From: Mycobacterium saskatchewanense | Lineage (GTDB): Bacteria; Actinomycetota; Actinomycetes; Mycobacteriales; Mycobacteriaceae | NCBI RefSeq assembly: GCF_010729105.1 | Contig: NZ_AP022573.1 | Location: 2,914,001 to 2,978,000 of the forward strand | Direction of reading: 5' to 3' | Length of the DNA: 64,000 nt | Shown: positions 8,708 through 19,223 of the stretch, one piece after another | Layout: every line of letters begins with the position of its first letter | Numbering within the stretch: position 1 is the first letter of the stretch | Made by a program: the position numbers and the translations under genes | Notes under the pieces: model-generated | The model's input: only the letters and a program-made list of their open reading frames with translations | Databases searched by the model: none | What the model was told of the DNA's origin: nothing

Positions 8708-10306
8708 ATGGAGAAGGCCCCCGCCGCAGCGGCCGATACCACGCCGTCCGCCGCCCACACCGAGCAGCAGGGCGATTCGGCGTACCCCGACCGGCTCGAC
8801 GCCGGACTGCTGCGGATCTCCGGCGTCTGCATTTTGGCCACCGTGATGGCGATCCTGGACGTCACCGTCGTCAGCGTCGCGCAACGCACGTTCATCCAGC
8901 AGTTCGACTCGTCGCAGGCCGTGGTCGGCTGGACGATGACGGGCTACACCCTGGCTCTGGCCACCGTCATTCCCATCACCGGCTGGGCGGCCGACCGGTT
9001 CGGCACCAAACGGCTCTTCATCGGCTCGGTGGTGGCCTTCACGCTGGGTTCCTTGCTGTGCGCGTTGGCGTGGGACATCCTGTCACTCATCGTGTTCCGG
9101 GTAGTCCAGGGCATCGGTGGCGGGATGCTGTGGCCGCTCGGCTTCATGATCTTGACGCGCGAGGCCGGCCCCCGGCGGCTGGGCCGGCTGATGTCGATCC
9201 TCAGCATCCCGATGCTGCTCGCCCCGATCGGCGGCCCCATCCTCGGCGGGTGGCTCATCGATACCTCCAGTTGGAGATGGATCTTCCTGATCAACCTGCC
9301 GTTCGGGGTCCTCACGCTGATCCTTGCGGCGGTGGTGTTCCCTAGGGACCACCCGGCCCGCTCGGAGACGTTCGACGTTGTCGGCGTGCTGCTGCTGTCG
9401 CCCGGCCTGGCGACCTTTCTGTTCGCGATGTCCTCGATCCCGGGCCGCGGGACCGTGGCCGATCGATACGTGCTGATCCCGGCGGTAGTCGGCCTGGCGC
9501 TGATCGCGGCGTTCGTCGCACACGCCTGGCATCGCACCGATCACCCCCTCATCGACCTGCGGTTGTTCAGGAACCCCGTGCTCACCCAGGCCAACGTGAC
9601 CATGCTGATCTTCGCCATCGCGTTTTTCGGCGCCTGCCTGCTGCTGCCGAGCTACTTCCAGCAGGTGCGCCATAACACGCCGATGCAGGCCGGCGTGCAC
9701 ATGATCCCCCAGGGGCTCGGCGCCATGCTCACCATGCGGTTGGCCGGGCCCTTCGTGGATCGGCGCGGCCCGGGCAAGATCGTGCTCGTCGGCATCGCAC
9801 TGATCACGGCCGGCCTGGGCGCCTTCGCCTTCGGCGTCGCCAAGCAGGCCGATTACCTGCCCACCCTGTTGGTGGCCTTGACGATCACGGGTCTGGGGAT
9901 GGGCTGCACGATGATGCCGCTCTCCGTGGCGTCGGTGCAGGCGCTGGCGCCGCACCAGATCGCCCGGGGCACCACGCTGATAACCGTCGGCCAGCAGGTG
10001 GGCGGCTCGATGGGGACCGCCTTGATGTCGATGATCCTGACCAACCAGTTCAACCGCAGCGAAAGCATCACGGCGGCCAACAAAGTTGCCGCCCTGCAGC
10101 AGAAGGCCGCCGCGAGCGGGACGCCGGTCGACCAGGCCGCGCTGCCCCGGCAGTCGCTGGCGCCCGGATTCTCCGCCGAGGTGCTGCACGACCTTTCCCA
10201 CGCCTACACGGCGGTATTCGTGGTCGCCGTTGCGCTGGTGGTGTTCACCATCATCCCGGCATCGTTCTTGCCGAAGAAGCCGACCAGCCCGGCGGAGATG
10301 GAATAG
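8708..10306 (+). CDS. DHA2-family MFS drug exporter (EmrB/QacA type)
   Basis: A 532-residue integral membrane transporter with about 14 predicted helices. Motif A reads GWAADRFGTKRLF after the second helix and motif C reads GPILGGWLIDTSSWRW in the fifth; both are diagnostic of proton-coupled antiporters of the DHA2 family. It corresponds to the emrB-like Rv0783c, a probable multidrug exporter. The ATG at 8708 is chosen; an ATG five codons upstream (8693) is also possible, and neither has a strong ribosome site. The TAG stop abuts the ptrB stop without a gap. Confidence 0.9.
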   Translation: MEKAPAAAADTTPSAAHTEQQGDSAYPDRLDAGLLRISGVCILATVMAILDVTVVSVAQRTFIQQFDSSQAVVGWTMTGYTLALATVIPITGWAADRFGTKRLFIGSVVAFTLGSLLCALAWDILSLIVFRVVQGIGGGMLWPLGFMILTREAGPRRLGRLMSILSIPMLLAPIGGPILGGWLIDTSSWRWIFLINLPFGVLTLILAAVVFPRDHPARSETFDVVGVLLLSPGLATFLFAMSSIPGRGTVADRYVLIPAVVGLALIAAFVAHAWHRTDHPLIDLRLFRNPVLTQANVTMLIFAIAFFGACLLLPSYFQQVRHNTPMQAGVHMIPQGLGAMLTMRLAGPFVDRRGPGKIVLVGIALITAGLGAFAFGVAKQADYLPTLLVALTITGLGMGCTMMPLSVASVQALAPHQIARGTTLITVGQQVGGSMGTALMSMILTNQFNRSESITAANKVAALQQKAAASGTPVDQAALPRQSLAPGFSAEVLHDLSHAYTAVFVVAVALVVFTIIPASFLPKKPTSPAEME

Positions 10307-12454
10307 TTATCCGCGCGGATCGCCGTCTCGCGGGGCGCCGTAGCGGTCCGGATCGGCAACGGCCAGCAGCCAGGCGTACTGGAACGCGGTTTCCTGCCAG
10401 GCTTTGTAGCGGCCGCTGACCCCACCATGGCCCGCGTTCATCTGGGTCTTCAACAGGATCGGTTTACCATCCGCGTTGGCGTGCCGCAGGGCCGCCACCC
10501 ACTTGGCGGGTTCCACGTAGTAGACCCGGGTGTCGTTCAGAGACGTCATGGCCAGGATTTCCGGATACGGCCTTGCGGCGACGTTCTCGTACGGCGAATA
10601 CGACTTCATGTAGCCGTAGACGTCTTTGTCGCTCAGCGGGTTTCCCCACTCGTCCCATTCTGTGACGGTCAACGGCAGCGACGGGTCCAGGATCGTGGTC
10701 AGCGGGTCGACGAACGGCACCTGCGCGAGGATGCCGGCGAACAGGTCCGGCGCCAGGTTGGCCACCGCACCGACCAGCAGTCCGCCCGCACTGCCGCCCA
10801 GCGCCACGAGCCGGTGCGGGCGGGTGACCCCTGAGTCGACCAAATGCCTTGCCGCAGCAACGAAGTCGGTGAACGTGTTCTTCTTCGCGAGCAGCTTGCC
10901 GTTCTCGTACCACAACCGGCCCATCTCACCACCACCCCGGATGTGAGCGATGACGAACACCATGCCCCGGTCCAGCAGCGACAGCCGGGCGATCGAGAAG
11001 CTCGGGTCGGTGCAGATCTCGTATGCGCCGTAACCGTAAAGGAGTGTCGGAGCCGGGAATTCGATTCCGGCGCGATGCACGATCGACAACGGAATCCGGG
11101 TCCCGTCGTCGGCGAGCGCCCAGTCCCGCCGTTCGACATAGTCTTCGGGCCGGTATCCCCCGAGGACGGGCTGCTCACGCAGCAGCGTGCGCTCGCCGGT
11201 CGCGAAGTCGACGTCGTAGATCCGTGCGGGCGTGGCGAGCGACCCCGCGGCGATCCGGAGTTTGGGGGCATCCCACACCGGATTCCAGCCGACGCCGGCC
11301 GACATCAGTTCGGAGTCGAACGAGATCTCTCGCGGCTCGCCGTAGCCGCCGGACTCGATGGGCCACAGTTGGATTCGCGGCAACGCCGCGCGGCGATAAC
11401 TGACGACCAGGTGGCCGGCGAAAGCGTCCACCCCGTCGAGGCGAACATCGTCACGATGCGGGATCAGCGTGCGCTGCCGCGTCGGATCGCTGACCGGCGC
11501 CTCGGTGAGCGTGAAGTTCACCGCACCGTCGTTGTGCAAGATCAGGAAGCGGTCCTCGCCGCCGACCACCGCGTGTTCCACGGCGTACTCCACACCGTCG
11601 CGCCTGGGTAGGACGACGGTGAACTGTGCGTCAGCATCGGCCGCCTCCGCGTAACGGTACTCGGAGGTGATGGAGGATCCCGACGCGATGAGGACGTAGG
11701 AGTCGCTCCGGGTGAGCCCGACGCCGAGCCAAAACCGTTCGTCCTCCTCGTGGTACACCAGCTCCGACGGCTCGCCGGACCCCAGCCGGTACCGCCACAC
11801 CTTGTCGGGGCGGTGGGCCGCGTCCAGGGTCAGGTAGTACACGGTGCGGTTGTCGGCCGCCCACGTCGCGCCCGCGGCAATGTCGGCGATCTCGTCGGGG
11901 AACAGCTCGCCGGTGCGCAGGTCCTTGAACCGAAGCGTGTAGCGTTCGTCGCCGACCGTGTCGACAGAATAGGCCAGCAGGTTGCCGTCCAGGCTGAGCC
12001 GGGCAGCACCGAGCGCGAAGAATTCGTGGCCCTCGGCCTCGGCGTTGGAGTCGAGCATCACTTGCTCGCCGGGGATCTCGGTGTCCTCCTCCAGGACCGG
12101 AGGGCTCCAGTCGTCGGGATCGGCGACCGGACAACGACACTGGACGCGGTACTGCTTCCCCTCGAAGGTGCGGGCGTAATACCACCAGTCGCCCTGACGG
12201 GTCGGTACCGACAGATCGGTTTCCTTGGTGCGCGCCTTGATCTCGTCGAAGATCTTCTGCCGCAAGGGTTCGAGATGGGCGGTCATCTTGTCGACGTAGT
12301 CGTTCTCGGCCTCGAGATGGGCGATGACCTCCGGGTCGCCCTTCGCGCGCAGCCACTCATAGGGGTCGACGAAGACGTCACCGTGGTGCTCGCGCCGCGT
12401 TTCCACCCGCTTGGCGACGGGCGGGGCGGGGGTACCGGACGGCGCCTGGCTCAT
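10307..12454 (-). CDS. ptrB: Oligopeptidase B (protease II), intact single gene
   Basis: A 715-residue prolyl-oligopeptidase-family serine peptidase that cuts peptides after basic residues. An N-terminal seven-bladed propeller is followed by an alpha/beta hydrolase domain. The catalytic triad is Ser555 in GGSAGG, Asp641 in SLNDTRV and His676 in MNAGHGG; the spacing (86 and 35) agrees with E. coli protease II. In H37Rv the gene is split into ptrBa and ptrBb; here the frame is continuous. The ATG overlaps the purC stop (ATGA), so it is translated behind purC. Confidence 0.95.
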   Translation of the reverse strand: MSQAPSGTPAPPVAKRVETRREHHGDVFVDPYEWLRAKGDPEVIAHLEAENDYVDKMTAHLEPLRQKIFDEIKARTKETDLSVPTRQGDWWYYARTFEGKQYRVQCRCPVADPDDWSPPVLEEDTEIPGEQVMLDSNAEAEGHEFFALGAARLSLDGNLLAYSVDTVGDERYTLRFKDLRTGELFPDEIADIAAGATWAADNRTVYYLTLDAAHRPDKVWRYRLGSGEPSELVYHEEDERFWLGVGLTRSDSYVLIASGSSITSEYRYAEAADADAQFTVVLPRRDGVEYAVEHAVVGGEDRFLILHNDGAVNFTLTEAPVSDPTRQRTLIPHRDDVRLDGVDAFAGHLVVSYRRAALPRIQLWPIESGGYGEPREISFDSELMSAGVGWNPVWDAPKLRIAAGSLATPARIYDVDFATGERTLLREQPVLGGYRPEDYVERRDWALADDGTRIPLSIVHRAGIEFPAPTLLYGYGAYEICTDPSFSIARLSLLDRGMVFVIAHIRGGGEMGRLWYENGKLLAKKNTFTDFVAAARHLVDSGVTRPHRLVALGGSAGGLLVGAVANLAPDLFAGILAQVPFVDPLTTILDPSLPLTVTEWDEWGNPLSDKDVYGYMKSYSPYENVAARPYPEILAMTSLNDTRVYYVEPAKWVAALRHANADGKPILLKTQMNAGHGGVSGRYKAWQETAFQYAWLLAVADPDRYGAPRDGDPRG

Positions 12455-13356
12455 GCGCCGGGTCCGATCCAGTCGCCGAAGCTCAGGCCGGAGATTCGTT
12501 CGTAGGCCTCGATGTAACGATTCCGAGTGGCCTCGATGATGTCGGCGGGCAGGGGCGGCGGGGGTAGCGAGCCGTGCCGGTCCCAGCCGGATTCGGGGCC
12601 GGTCAGCCAGTTGCGGACGAACTGCTTGTCGAAGCTGGCCTGCACGACGCCGGGCCGGTAGTCCTCGGCCGGCCAGTACCGGGACGAATCCGGTGTGAAG
12701 ATCTCGTCGGCCAGCAGCAAATTGCCGTCGGGATCGGTGCCGAACTCGAACTTGGTGTCCGCGATGATGATTCCTTTCGTCAGCGCGTGGCCGGCGGCGT
12801 GAACGTAGATCGTGAGCGTCTGGTCGCGCAGTTCGTCGGCGCGTGCCGCGCCCACCAGTTCGACGACCCGGTCGAACGAGATGTTCTCGTCGTGGTCGCC
12901 CAGCGCCGCCTTCGTCGCCGGGGTGAACAACGGCTCGGCGAACCGGCTGGCCTCGACCAGCCCCGGCGGCAACGCGATGCCGCAGACTTTCCCGGTGGCC
13001 TGATAGTCCAGCAGCCCCGAGCCGGTGAGGTAGCCGCGGGCAACGCATTCCACCGGCAGCATCTCCAGTCGGCGCACCACCAGCGCGCGGCCGAGCACCT
13101 CGTCGGGGATGCGGGGATCGTCCGCCGGCCCGGCCAGGTGATTCGGGGTCTCCGTAAGACCTGAGATGAGGCCGAAGAAGAAGACGCTCATCGCGGTCAG
13201 GATGCGCCCCTTGTCCGGGATGGTGCTGTCCAGCACGTAGTCGTAGGCAGAGATCCGGTCGGAAGCGACCAGCAGCAGGTGCTCGTCGTCGACGCGGTAG
13301 ATCTCACGGACCTTGCCGCTGGCCAGGTGCTCGTAGTCGGACAGTGCGGGACGCAT
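12451..13356 (-). CDS. purC: SAICAR synthetase PurC
   Basis: A 301-residue phosphoribosylaminoimidazole-succinocarboxamide synthase, step 7 of IMP biosynthesis. Family landmarks are [13 protein letters not shown] at the start, [15 protein letters not shown] near residue 115, and [19 protein letters not shown] near 200, where metal and substrate bind. The start MRPALSDY is well placed. The stop overlaps the start of ptrB by four bases. A short 43-bp divergent region separates it from the membrane protein gene at 13400. Confidence 0.96.
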   Translation of the reverse strand: MRPALSDYEHLASGKVREIYRVDDEHLLLVASDRISAYDYVLDSTIPDKGRILTAMSVFFFGLISGLTETPNHLAGPADDPRIPDEVLGRALVVRRLEMLPVECVARGYLTGSGLLDYQATGKVCGIALPPGLVEASRFAEPLFTPATKAALGDHDENISFDRVVELVGAARADELRDQTLTIYVHAAGHALTKGIIIADTKFEFGTDPDGNLLLADEIFTPDSSRYWPAEDYRPGVVQASFDKQFVRNWLTGPESGWDRHGSLPPPPLPADIIEATRNRYIEAYERISGLSFGDWIGPGA

Positions 13357-13399
13357 CGGGCCAGCCTATCCGGCGCCGCACCCCCGGCCCTGTGCTGGT

Positions 13400-14038
13400 A
13401 TGAGGGCTATGACATCGCGGATATCGCGCTATTTGCCCTACTCCACCCGACCCGGCCGGTTGTTGGTCCAGCTGTTGAGCGATTTCATCGTCGTGGTGTG
13501 GACGGCGCTGTGGTTGGTCGTCGGCGCGGCCGTGCACGACGCGATCGCCACCATCGCCGAGGCCGGTAGGCAGGTCGAGAGCGGCGCGCACGGCATCGCG
13601 GGCAACCTGGAATCGGCGGGTCACGGCGCGCAGCACATCCCGCTCCTCGGGGACGCGGTGAGCAAGCCGCTCACCTCGGCGAGCCAGAGCGCCCTGGACA
13701 TCGCGGGCGCCGGGCACAGCCTCGATACGACCGCGAGCTGGCTGGCGGTACTGCTCGCCATGGCGGTCGCCTCGCCGCCCATCCTCGTGGTCACCGCCCC
13801 GTGGCTTTTCCTGCGGCTGCGGTTTTTTCGGCGCAAATGGACGGTGTCCGCCCTGGCCGCCACCGCGGCCGGCGAGCAGCTGCTGGCGCTGCGCGCACTG
13901 ACGAACCGGTCGCCGCGCAAGCTGACTGCCGCCATTGCGGACCCGGTCGGCGGGTGGCGCCGTGACGATCCCCTCACCATCCGCGCGCTCGCCCTGCTGG
14001 AGCTGCGCGCCGCCGGGATCAGGCTGCGCGCCGGGTAG
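13400..14038 (+). CDS. Conserved mycobacterial membrane protein (Rv0779c)
   Basis: A 212-residue membrane protein of unknown function. There is one hydrophobic segment near residues 22-45 (LLSDFIVVVWTALWLVVGAA) and a second near 115-140 (WLAVLLAMAVASPPILVVTA), separated by about 70 polar, Ala/Gly/Ser/His-rich residues likely outside the membrane. The second segment is followed by a strongly basic run (LRLRFFRRKW), placing the C-terminal part in the cytoplasm. ATG codons at 13400 and 13409 are both possible. Position and size match Rv0779c. Confidence 0.75.
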   Translation: MRAMTSRISRYLPYSTRPGRLLVQLLSDFIVVVWTALWLVVGAAVHDAIATIAEAGRQVESGAHGIAGNLESAGHGAQHIPLLGDAVSKPLTSASQSALDIAGAGHSLDTTASWLAVLLAMAVASPPILVVTAPWLFLRLRFFRRKWTVSALAATAAGEQLLALRALTNRSPRKLTAAIADPVGGWRRDDPLTIRALALLELRAAGIRLRAG

Positions 14039-14064
14039 GCGGCCGACGCCGCGCCGCGGGAACC

Positions 14065-14829
14065 TCAGCCTTCGCGGGCGAGCCGGTCGGCTCGCCAACA
14101 CCACGCACGCATCGGCACGTCGATCGCGTCGGCGCCGGGGAAGCGCGCCGCCAGGGTGGCGCGCGCGTGGGCCAGCCCCTCCGCGCGGTCGGCTTCCGAA
14201 GCGACGATCGCCCTGCTGTAGGTCCCGAGCATCGCGACGACGTCGTCGGCGCTCATGGTGCGCACGAATCGGAACATCTCGCGTGCGACGTTGTCGAAGA
14301 TCCGCGGTTCCGGAAGGTCGAAATGCAGGCGCTGCCGGAAACGCTCGGCCGAGCCCGCCTCGCAAGGTTCCTGGCCGGGCAGGCGCTCGAGGTCACGGAC
14401 CCAGTCCACATCGCGGTCCCGGCTGGTCCAGATCAGGCCGAACCGGCCCCCGTCGCGCAGCACCCGGCCGATCTCCGGGACCGCGCGGTCCGCGTCCATC
14501 CAGTGCCACGCCGACGAGACGAACACGGCGTCGGCCGAGGCGTCGGGCAGCGGGATGGATTCGCCGCGACCCTCAACGACACGCACGCCGTTGGTGCGGT
14601 CGGTGAGCACCTTGCGCATCCGTGCGTCGGGCTCGACCGCGACCACCCGGGCGACCCGGCTCACCAGCCTGCGGGTGAACAGCCCGGTGCCCGCACCCAC
14701 GTCGACGGCCACCTCACAACCGTCAGGAATCAGCCAGTCCACCGCCTCCCGCGGGGCCTCCGGCCGCAGTTCGTCGTAGTCCTCGGCGACCGACCCGAAG
14801 GACATTGCGCGTTCTTGGCGATCCGTCAC
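14065..14829 (-). CDS. Class I SAM-dependent methyltransferase
   Basis: About 254 residues. The SAM-binding motif I is VAVDVGAGTGLFTRRL, the acidic post-I residue is in VVAVEPDARM, and ADAVFVSSAWHWMDA gives motif II, as in UbiE/Methyltransf_11 proteins acting on small molecules or lipids. I used the GTG at 14829; an ATG at 14805 (MSFGSVAEDYDELRP) is equally plausible and nearer to the conserved start of the family. The substrate is unknown. It is convergent with the membrane protein and lies downstream of cyp126. Confidence 0.8.
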   Translation of the reverse strand: MTDRQERAMSFGSVAEDYDELRPEAPREAVDWLIPDGCEVAVDVGAGTGLFTRRLVSRVARVVAVEPDARMRKVLTDRTNGVRVVEGRGESIPLPDASADAVFVSSAWHWMDADRAVPEIGRVLRDGGRFGLIWTSRDRDVDWVRDLERLPGQEPCEAGSAERFRQRLHFDLPEPRIFDNVAREMFRFVRTMSADDVVAMLGTYSRAIVASEADRAEGLAHARATLAARFPGADAIDVPMRAWCWRADRLAREG

Positions 14830-14888
14830 ACCGCCAAAGGTAGTCCCGCCCGGGCGCGGCGGCGGCTCGACATGGGCGAGCCGGGGGG

Positions 14889-16148
14889 TCACGCTTCCTC
14901 GCGCAGTTCCACGACGAGGTGCCGGATGCCGGTGTGCCGGTTGCTGCGCGTCCACTCGACGGGCCGCACCACCCGCACGGCGGAAAACCGCGACAGCAGT
15001 TCCTCGAACAACACCCGCAGCTCCAGGCGGGCCAGGTTGGCGCCCAGGCAGTAGTGCACGCCCTGACCAAACCCCAGGTGCGGGTTGGGCTTTCGGGCGA
15101 CATCGAACTCGTCGGGCCGGTCGAACGCGTGGGCGTCGCGGTTCGCCGAGCCCTCCCAGATCTGCACCTTCTGGCCGGCTTCGATGCGCTGCCCACCGAG
15201 CGTGACGTCACGGGTGGCGGTGCGTCGCTTCGACGGCGAGGGCGACGTCCACCGCACCATCTCCTCGACGGCCGTGGGCAGCGCCCCGAGATCCGCACGC
15301 AGCGTCCGCATCTGCCGCGGGTGCTCGGCCAGGGCGAGCAGCCCGCCCGCGACCGCGTTGCGCGTCGTCTCCGCGCCCGCGCTGAACAGCAGGCTGAAGA
15401 ACAGGTACAACTCGAGGTCGGACAGCGCCGGCCCATCCGCCGCATCGACATCGGCGTTCGCCACGACGGACAGCATGTCGTCGGTCGGCTTCTCCCGCTT
15501 GGACGCGATGAGTTCCTGACCGTAGGCGTACATCCGCGACCCGGCCTCAGCGGTTTTTTCCGAGACCGACAACTGCGACAGGGAGGCCTTGCGCGAGCCG
15601 CCGAAGTCGAACTGCGGCTCGATGGCCTCGAACAGCCAATGCCGTTCGGACTCCGGCACTCCCAGCAGGATGCAGATCATCTGCATCGGCAGCTCGGCGG
15701 CGATGTCGACCAGAAAGTCGAACGGCTCACCCGGGGCCACCGCGTCCAGCAGGCGGCGCGCCCGGGCGCGCAGGTCGTCCTCGACGCGGCGGATCATCCG
15801 CGGCGTCAGTCCGGAGCTGACGAGCCGCCGGATCTGCGAATGCCGCGGGTCGTCCATCATGTTGAGCACCTGGCCCGCGATGGCCAGGTCCTGCAACAGC
15901 GTGCCCCCGAAGGGCCGCCGGCCGCCCGTCACCGAGGAGAAGGTCGCCGGATCCTTCAACACCGCAAGCGTTTCCGCGTACGCGGCGACGGACCAGAAGC
16001 CCTCCCCGTCGGGGGTGTTGTCGGTCGCCTCGTGCCAGTACACCGGCGCTTCGCGCCGATGGACGGCGAACAGGTCGTGCGGAAACCCGTTGGCGAAGTT
16101 GTCCAGATCGGTGAAGTCGATGCCCGAGAGCGCACCGGCGAGGGTCAC
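14889..16148 (-). CDS. cyp126: Cytochrome P450 CYP126
   Basis: A 419-residue P450 with the oxygen-binding I-helix motif [10 protein letters not shown], the K-helix VEEMVRW (ExxR) and the haem loop [11 protein letters not shown] with the thiolate Cys367. Length and position directly behind purB match CYP126A1 (Rv0778) of M. tuberculosis, an orphan P450. The GTG start overlaps the purB stop (GTGA), so translation of a P450 is coupled to a purine enzyme. No redox partner gene is adjacent; the nearest ferredoxin is at 32993. Confidence 0.93.
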   Translation of the reverse strand: MTLAGALSGIDFTDLDNFANGFPHDLFAVHRREAPVYWHEATDNTPDGEGFWSVAAYAETLAVLKDPATFSSVTGGRRPFGGTLLQDLAIAGQVLNMMDDPRHSQIRRLVSSGLTPRMIRRVEDDLRARARRLLDAVAPGEPFDFLVDIAAELPMQMICILLGVPESERHWLFEAIEPQFDFGGSRKASLSQLSVSEKTAEAGSRMYAYGQELIASKREKPTDDMLSVVANADVDAADGPALSDLELYLFFSLLFSAGAETTRNAVAGGLLALAEHPRQMRTLRADLGALPTAVEEMVRWTSPSPSKRRTATRDVTLGGQRIEAGQKVQIWEGSANRDAHAFDRPDEFDVARKPNPHLGFGQGVHYCLGANLARLELRVLFEELLSRFSAVRVVRPVEWTRSNRHTGIRHLVVELREEA

Positions 16149-17563
16149 AGGATCGCCCCGGGCGCGTACTTGGCCGCATCGGGGTAGCGGCCCACCAATT
16201 CCTCCACCGCCGCGGCGACCGCGTCCACCTGGTCCCCGGCGGCGCCCGTGAACGCCTTCTTGTCGGCCAACGCGGCGTCCAGCGCGGCCCGGTCCAGCGG
16301 CAGCCGCTCGTCGGCGGCCAACCGGTCGAGCAGATCAGGTTCGGCGCCGCGCTCCCGCATCGCCAGTGCCGTCGCCACCGCGTGTTCGCGGATCACGTGA
16401 TGGGCGGCCTCACGGCCCATGCCGGCCCGCACGGCAGCGATCAGCACCTTGGTGGTGGCCAGGAACGGCAGGTAGCGATCCAGTTCGCGCTGGATCACCG
16501 CGGGGTAGGCGCCGAATTCGTCGAGCACCGTCAGGAAGGTCTCGATCTGCCCGTCGACGGCAAAGAAGCTGTCGGGCAACGCGACTCGGCGGACCACCGA
16601 ACAGAACACGTCGCCCTCGTTCCACTGCGCACCGGCCAGTTCGGCGGCCATGGAGCCGTAACCACGCAGCACCACCTGCAGTCCGTTGACCCGTTCACAA
16701 CTCCGGGTGTTCATCTTGTGCGGCATCGCCGACGAGCCGACCTGCCCCGGCGCGAAGCCCTCGGTGACGAGTTCGTGCCCGGCCATCAGTCGGATGGTGT
16801 GGGCCAAGGACGACGGCCCGGCACCCAGCTGGACGAGCGCCGAGATCACATCATGGTCCAGCGAACGCGGATAGACCTGACCGACACTCGTCAAAACCGT
16901 TGCGAATCCGAGAAATTCGGCGATGCGGCGTTCCAGCTCGGACAGCTTGGCCGCGTCGCCGCCCAGCAGATCCAGCATGTCCTGCGCGGTGCCCATCGGT
17001 CCTTTGATGCCGCGCAGTGGGTAGCGGTCGATCAGTTCCCGCAGCCGCGCCAGCGCGATCAACGTCTCCTGCGCCGCCGAGGCGAACCGCTTGCCCAGCG
17101 TGGTGGCCTGCGCGGCCACGTTGTGGCTGCGCCCGGCCATCACCAGGTCGCGGTAGCCCACCGCCCGCTCGGCCAGGCGCGCCACCACAGCCACCCCGTG
17201 GGCGAAGACCAGCTCCAGCGACCGCCGGACCTGGAGCTGCTCCACGTTCTCGGTCAGGTCGCGGCTCGTCATGCCCTTGTGCACATGCTCGTGTCCGGCC
17301 AGCGCGTTGAACTCCTCGATGCGGGCCTTGACGTCATGGCGCAGCACCCGTTCGCGGTCCGCGATCGACGCCAGGTCGACGTCCTCGAGCACCCGCTCGT
17401 AGTCGGCGACCGCCTCGGGCGGCACCTCCACACCGAGTTCCGCCTGCGCCCGCAGCACGGCCAGCCACAAGCGCCGCTCGGCGACGATTTTCGCCTCCGG
17501 CGACCAGATGGCGACCATCTCGGCGCTGGCGTACCTAGCAGCCAGCACGTTCGGAATGCTCAC
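16145..17563 (-). CDS. purB: Adenylosuccinate lyase PurB
   Basis: A 472-residue fumarase/aspartase-superfamily lyase that acts twice in purine synthesis (SAICAR to AICAR, adenylosuccinate to AMP). The superfamily signature loop is [14 protein letters not shown] near residue 280, and [14 protein letters not shown] near residue 142 contains the second conserved region. The start [13 protein letters not shown] is well placed. The gene diverges from the DUF429 gene across a 223-bp region that contains a long inverted repeat. Confidence 0.96.
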   Translation of the reverse strand: MSIPNVLAARYASAEMVAIWSPEAKIVAERRLWLAVLRAQAELGVEVPPEAVADYERVLEDVDLASIADRERVLRHDVKARIEEFNALAGHEHVHKGMTSRDLTENVEQLQVRRSLELVFAHGVAVVARLAERAVGYRDLVMAGRSHNVAAQATTLGKRFASAAQETLIALARLRELIDRYPLRGIKGPMGTAQDMLDLLGGDAAKLSELERRIAEFLGFATVLTSVGQVYPRSLDHDVISALVQLGAGPSSLAHTIRLMAGHELVTEGFAPGQVGSSAMPHKMNTRSCERVNGLQVVLRGYGSMAAELAGAQWNEGDVFCSVVRRVALPDSFFAVDGQIETFLTVLDEFGAYPAVIQRELDRYLPFLATTKVLIAAVRAGMGREAAHHVIREHAVATALAMRERGAEPDLLDRLAADERLPLDRAALDAALADKKAFTGAAGDQVDAVAAAVEELVGRYPDAAKYAPGAIL

Positions 17564-17658
17564 AAACGCACAGCTTACGGTCGGGCGCGTGCGGCCCGGA
17601 GCGCCGTGCGCCGCTGGGACCGAAGTGGTGCGTGTGAGACCCCACGCGGGCTCGGGCG

Positions 17659-17721
17659 CCGCGAGACATAAACGTCTGCGACCGACATCGGCGTGGCGGC
17701 GCAGACGTTTATGTGTCGCGG
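17659..17721. repeat. 22-bp inverted repeat between purB and the DUF429 gene
   Basis: The arms 17659-17680 and 17700-17721 are reverse complements of each other with a single mismatch; the core is ACATAAACGTCTGCG, and the loop is 19 bases. The element lies between two divergent genes, so it is not placed as a terminator. It could be a mycobacterial interspersed palindrome or an operator. No run of T follows. Confidence 0.8.
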
Positions 17722-17786
17722 GCAGACGGCGGGCGGCCGAGCACCAAAGCCGGCGCGGGCGCCGCGAGCCGTCCTACCCTGTGCGG

Positions 17787-18533
17787 ATGTATTTCGCCGG
17801 CGTCGACCTCGCCTGGGCGGGCCGCAACCCCACCGGGGTCGCGGTGCTCGACGCGGGCGGCGGACTGGTCGACCTCACCGCCGTGCGCGATGACGAACAG
17901 GTGCTGGCCGCCCTCGCCCCGTACATTCGGGGCGACTGCGTGGTCGCCTTCGACGCGCCGCTGGTGGTGAACAACCCCACCGGGCAGCGGCCCGCCGAGG
18001 CGGCGCTCAACCGCGACTTTCGCAGGTTCGAGGCCGGGGCGCACCCCGCAAACACCGGTAAGCCCGAGTTCGCCGACGGGCCCCGCGCGGCGCGGTTGGC
18101 CCGCGCGCTCGACCTCGACATCGACCCGCGGTCGACGGCGGCGCGGCGCGCCATCGAGGTCTACCCGCATCCGGCCACCGTGGTGCTCTTCCGGCTGGAA
18201 CGAACCCTGAAATACAAGGCGAAGCCGGGCCGCGACCTCGACCGGCTCCGGTCCGAGCTGCTGCTGCTGATGGACGGCATCGAAAGGCTGGCGCACGCCG
18301 CGGTGCCGCTGCGCGTCGACGGCCACGACGGCTGGGCCGAGCTGCGCCGACGGGTGGTCGCGGCGCAACGAAAAAGCGACCTTCGCCGCGCCGAGGATCC
18401 CGTCGACGCGGTCGTCTGCGCCTATGTCGCGTTGTACGCCCAGCGCCGACCCGACCGCACCACGATCTACGGCGACTCCGCCACCGGGCACATCGTGACG
18501 CCGGCCCTGCCCGCCGACCCGGCCGACCTCTAG
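17787..18533 (+). CDS. DUF429 family protein (Rv0776c)
   Basis: A 248-residue DUF429 protein, an RNase H-like fold family of unknown function. The first strand carries FAGVDLAWAG with the acidic residue typical of that fold; DAPLVVNN and EDPVDAVVCAYVA give two further acidic positions, and EVYPHPATVVLF is a family hallmark. The ATG at 17787 is immediately ahead of the first strand. Its TAG stop shares CTAG with the stop of the convergent TetR gene. Confidence 0.8.
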   Translation: MYFAGVDLAWAGRNPTGVAVLDAGGGLVDLTAVRDDEQVLAALAPYIRGDCVVAFDAPLVVNNPTGQRPAEAALNRDFRRFEAGAHPANTGKPEFADGPRAARLARALDLDIDPRSTAARRAIEVYPHPATVVLFRLERTLKYKAKPGRDLDRLRSELLLLMDGIERLAHAAVPLRVDGHDGWAELRRRVVAAQRKSDLRRAEDPVDAVVCAYVALYAQRRPDRTTIYGDSATGHIVTPALPADPADL

Positions 18534-19147
18534 ATCTGCACGGGTCGCGTGTCGATCGGCGCGAGCACGTCGACGAGGTCGACCACCGTCGTCAGCGCCG
18601 CGGTGCGGGGATCTCGGCCCTCCACCAGGGCCGATACCACCGAGCCGTCGACCGCGCAGATCAGCGTGCACACCAGTTCGATGTGCACCGATCGGCCCGA
18701 TCGCTCCATGGCCTCCCCCACCGCCTCGGCGCGCTGCCGCAGGCTGCGGCGCATCGTCTCCCGCAGCGCCGGCAAACGGGTGCAGGCGATGTGACGCTCG
18801 TACCGCGAAATCAGCTGCTCGGCCAGACCGGGACCCGCCACGTCGCCCACCAGCAAATCCACCAGCACCTCGGCGGTGGTCTCCGGGCCGCGTCGCCGCC
18901 GGGACAAGGCGGTGACCCGTGCCCGCAGCTGAGCGACTTCGATCATGGCGATGTGTTCGACCGCGCGGGCGATCAAATCGTCGAGCGACGAGAAGTAATA
19001 CGTGGTGGAGGCCAGCGGCAGGCCGGCCCGCCGGGCGACCGCCCGGTGCCGCACCGCCTCGAAACCGCCTTCCGCGAGCAGCTCGGCGGCCGCGCTCACG
19101 AGCGCGTACCGCCGACGTTCTCCTTTCGGAGTAACCGCTGCAGTCAC
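18530..19147 (-). CDS. TetR-family transcriptional regulator (Rv0775)
   Basis: A 205-residue repressor-type protein with an N-terminal helix-turn-helix: RRRYALVSAAAELLAEGGFE, then AVARRAGLPLASTTYYFSS, the TetR recognition helix. The C-terminal two-thirds is the helical ligand-binding domain. The GTG at 19147 is preferred because the family begins only a few residues before the first helix. It is divergent from the esterase gene (76 bp apart), which it may regulate together with the gamma-glutamyltransferase behind it. Confidence 0.85.
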   Translation of the reverse strand: MTAAVTPKGERRRYALVSAAAELLAEGGFEAVRHRAVARRAGLPLASTTYYFSSLDDLIARAVEHIAMIEVAQLRARVTALSRRRRGPETTAEVLVDLLVGDVAGPGLAEQLISRYERHIACTRLPALRETMRRSLRQRAEAVGEAMERSGRSVHIELVCTLICAVDGSVVSALVEGRDPRTAALTTVVDLVDVLAPIDTRPVQI

Positions 19148-19223
19148 GAGTAGCCATGGTGCCAGCCAAAGTGGTACTGCATTGCCATTTTGGCCAAACG
19201 GCCCGTCAAACCAACATGGCATG

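Noticed and set aside
9083..10201. Open frame of 372 codons opposite the MFS exporter
   Set aside because: Composition is extreme (Gln, His, Arg, Gly) and it is fully contained in a gene with clear transporter motifs.
14919..17671. Long plus-strand frames opposite cyp126 and purB
   Set aside because: Both are antisense shadows of genes with catalytic motifs and show no protein-like pattern.
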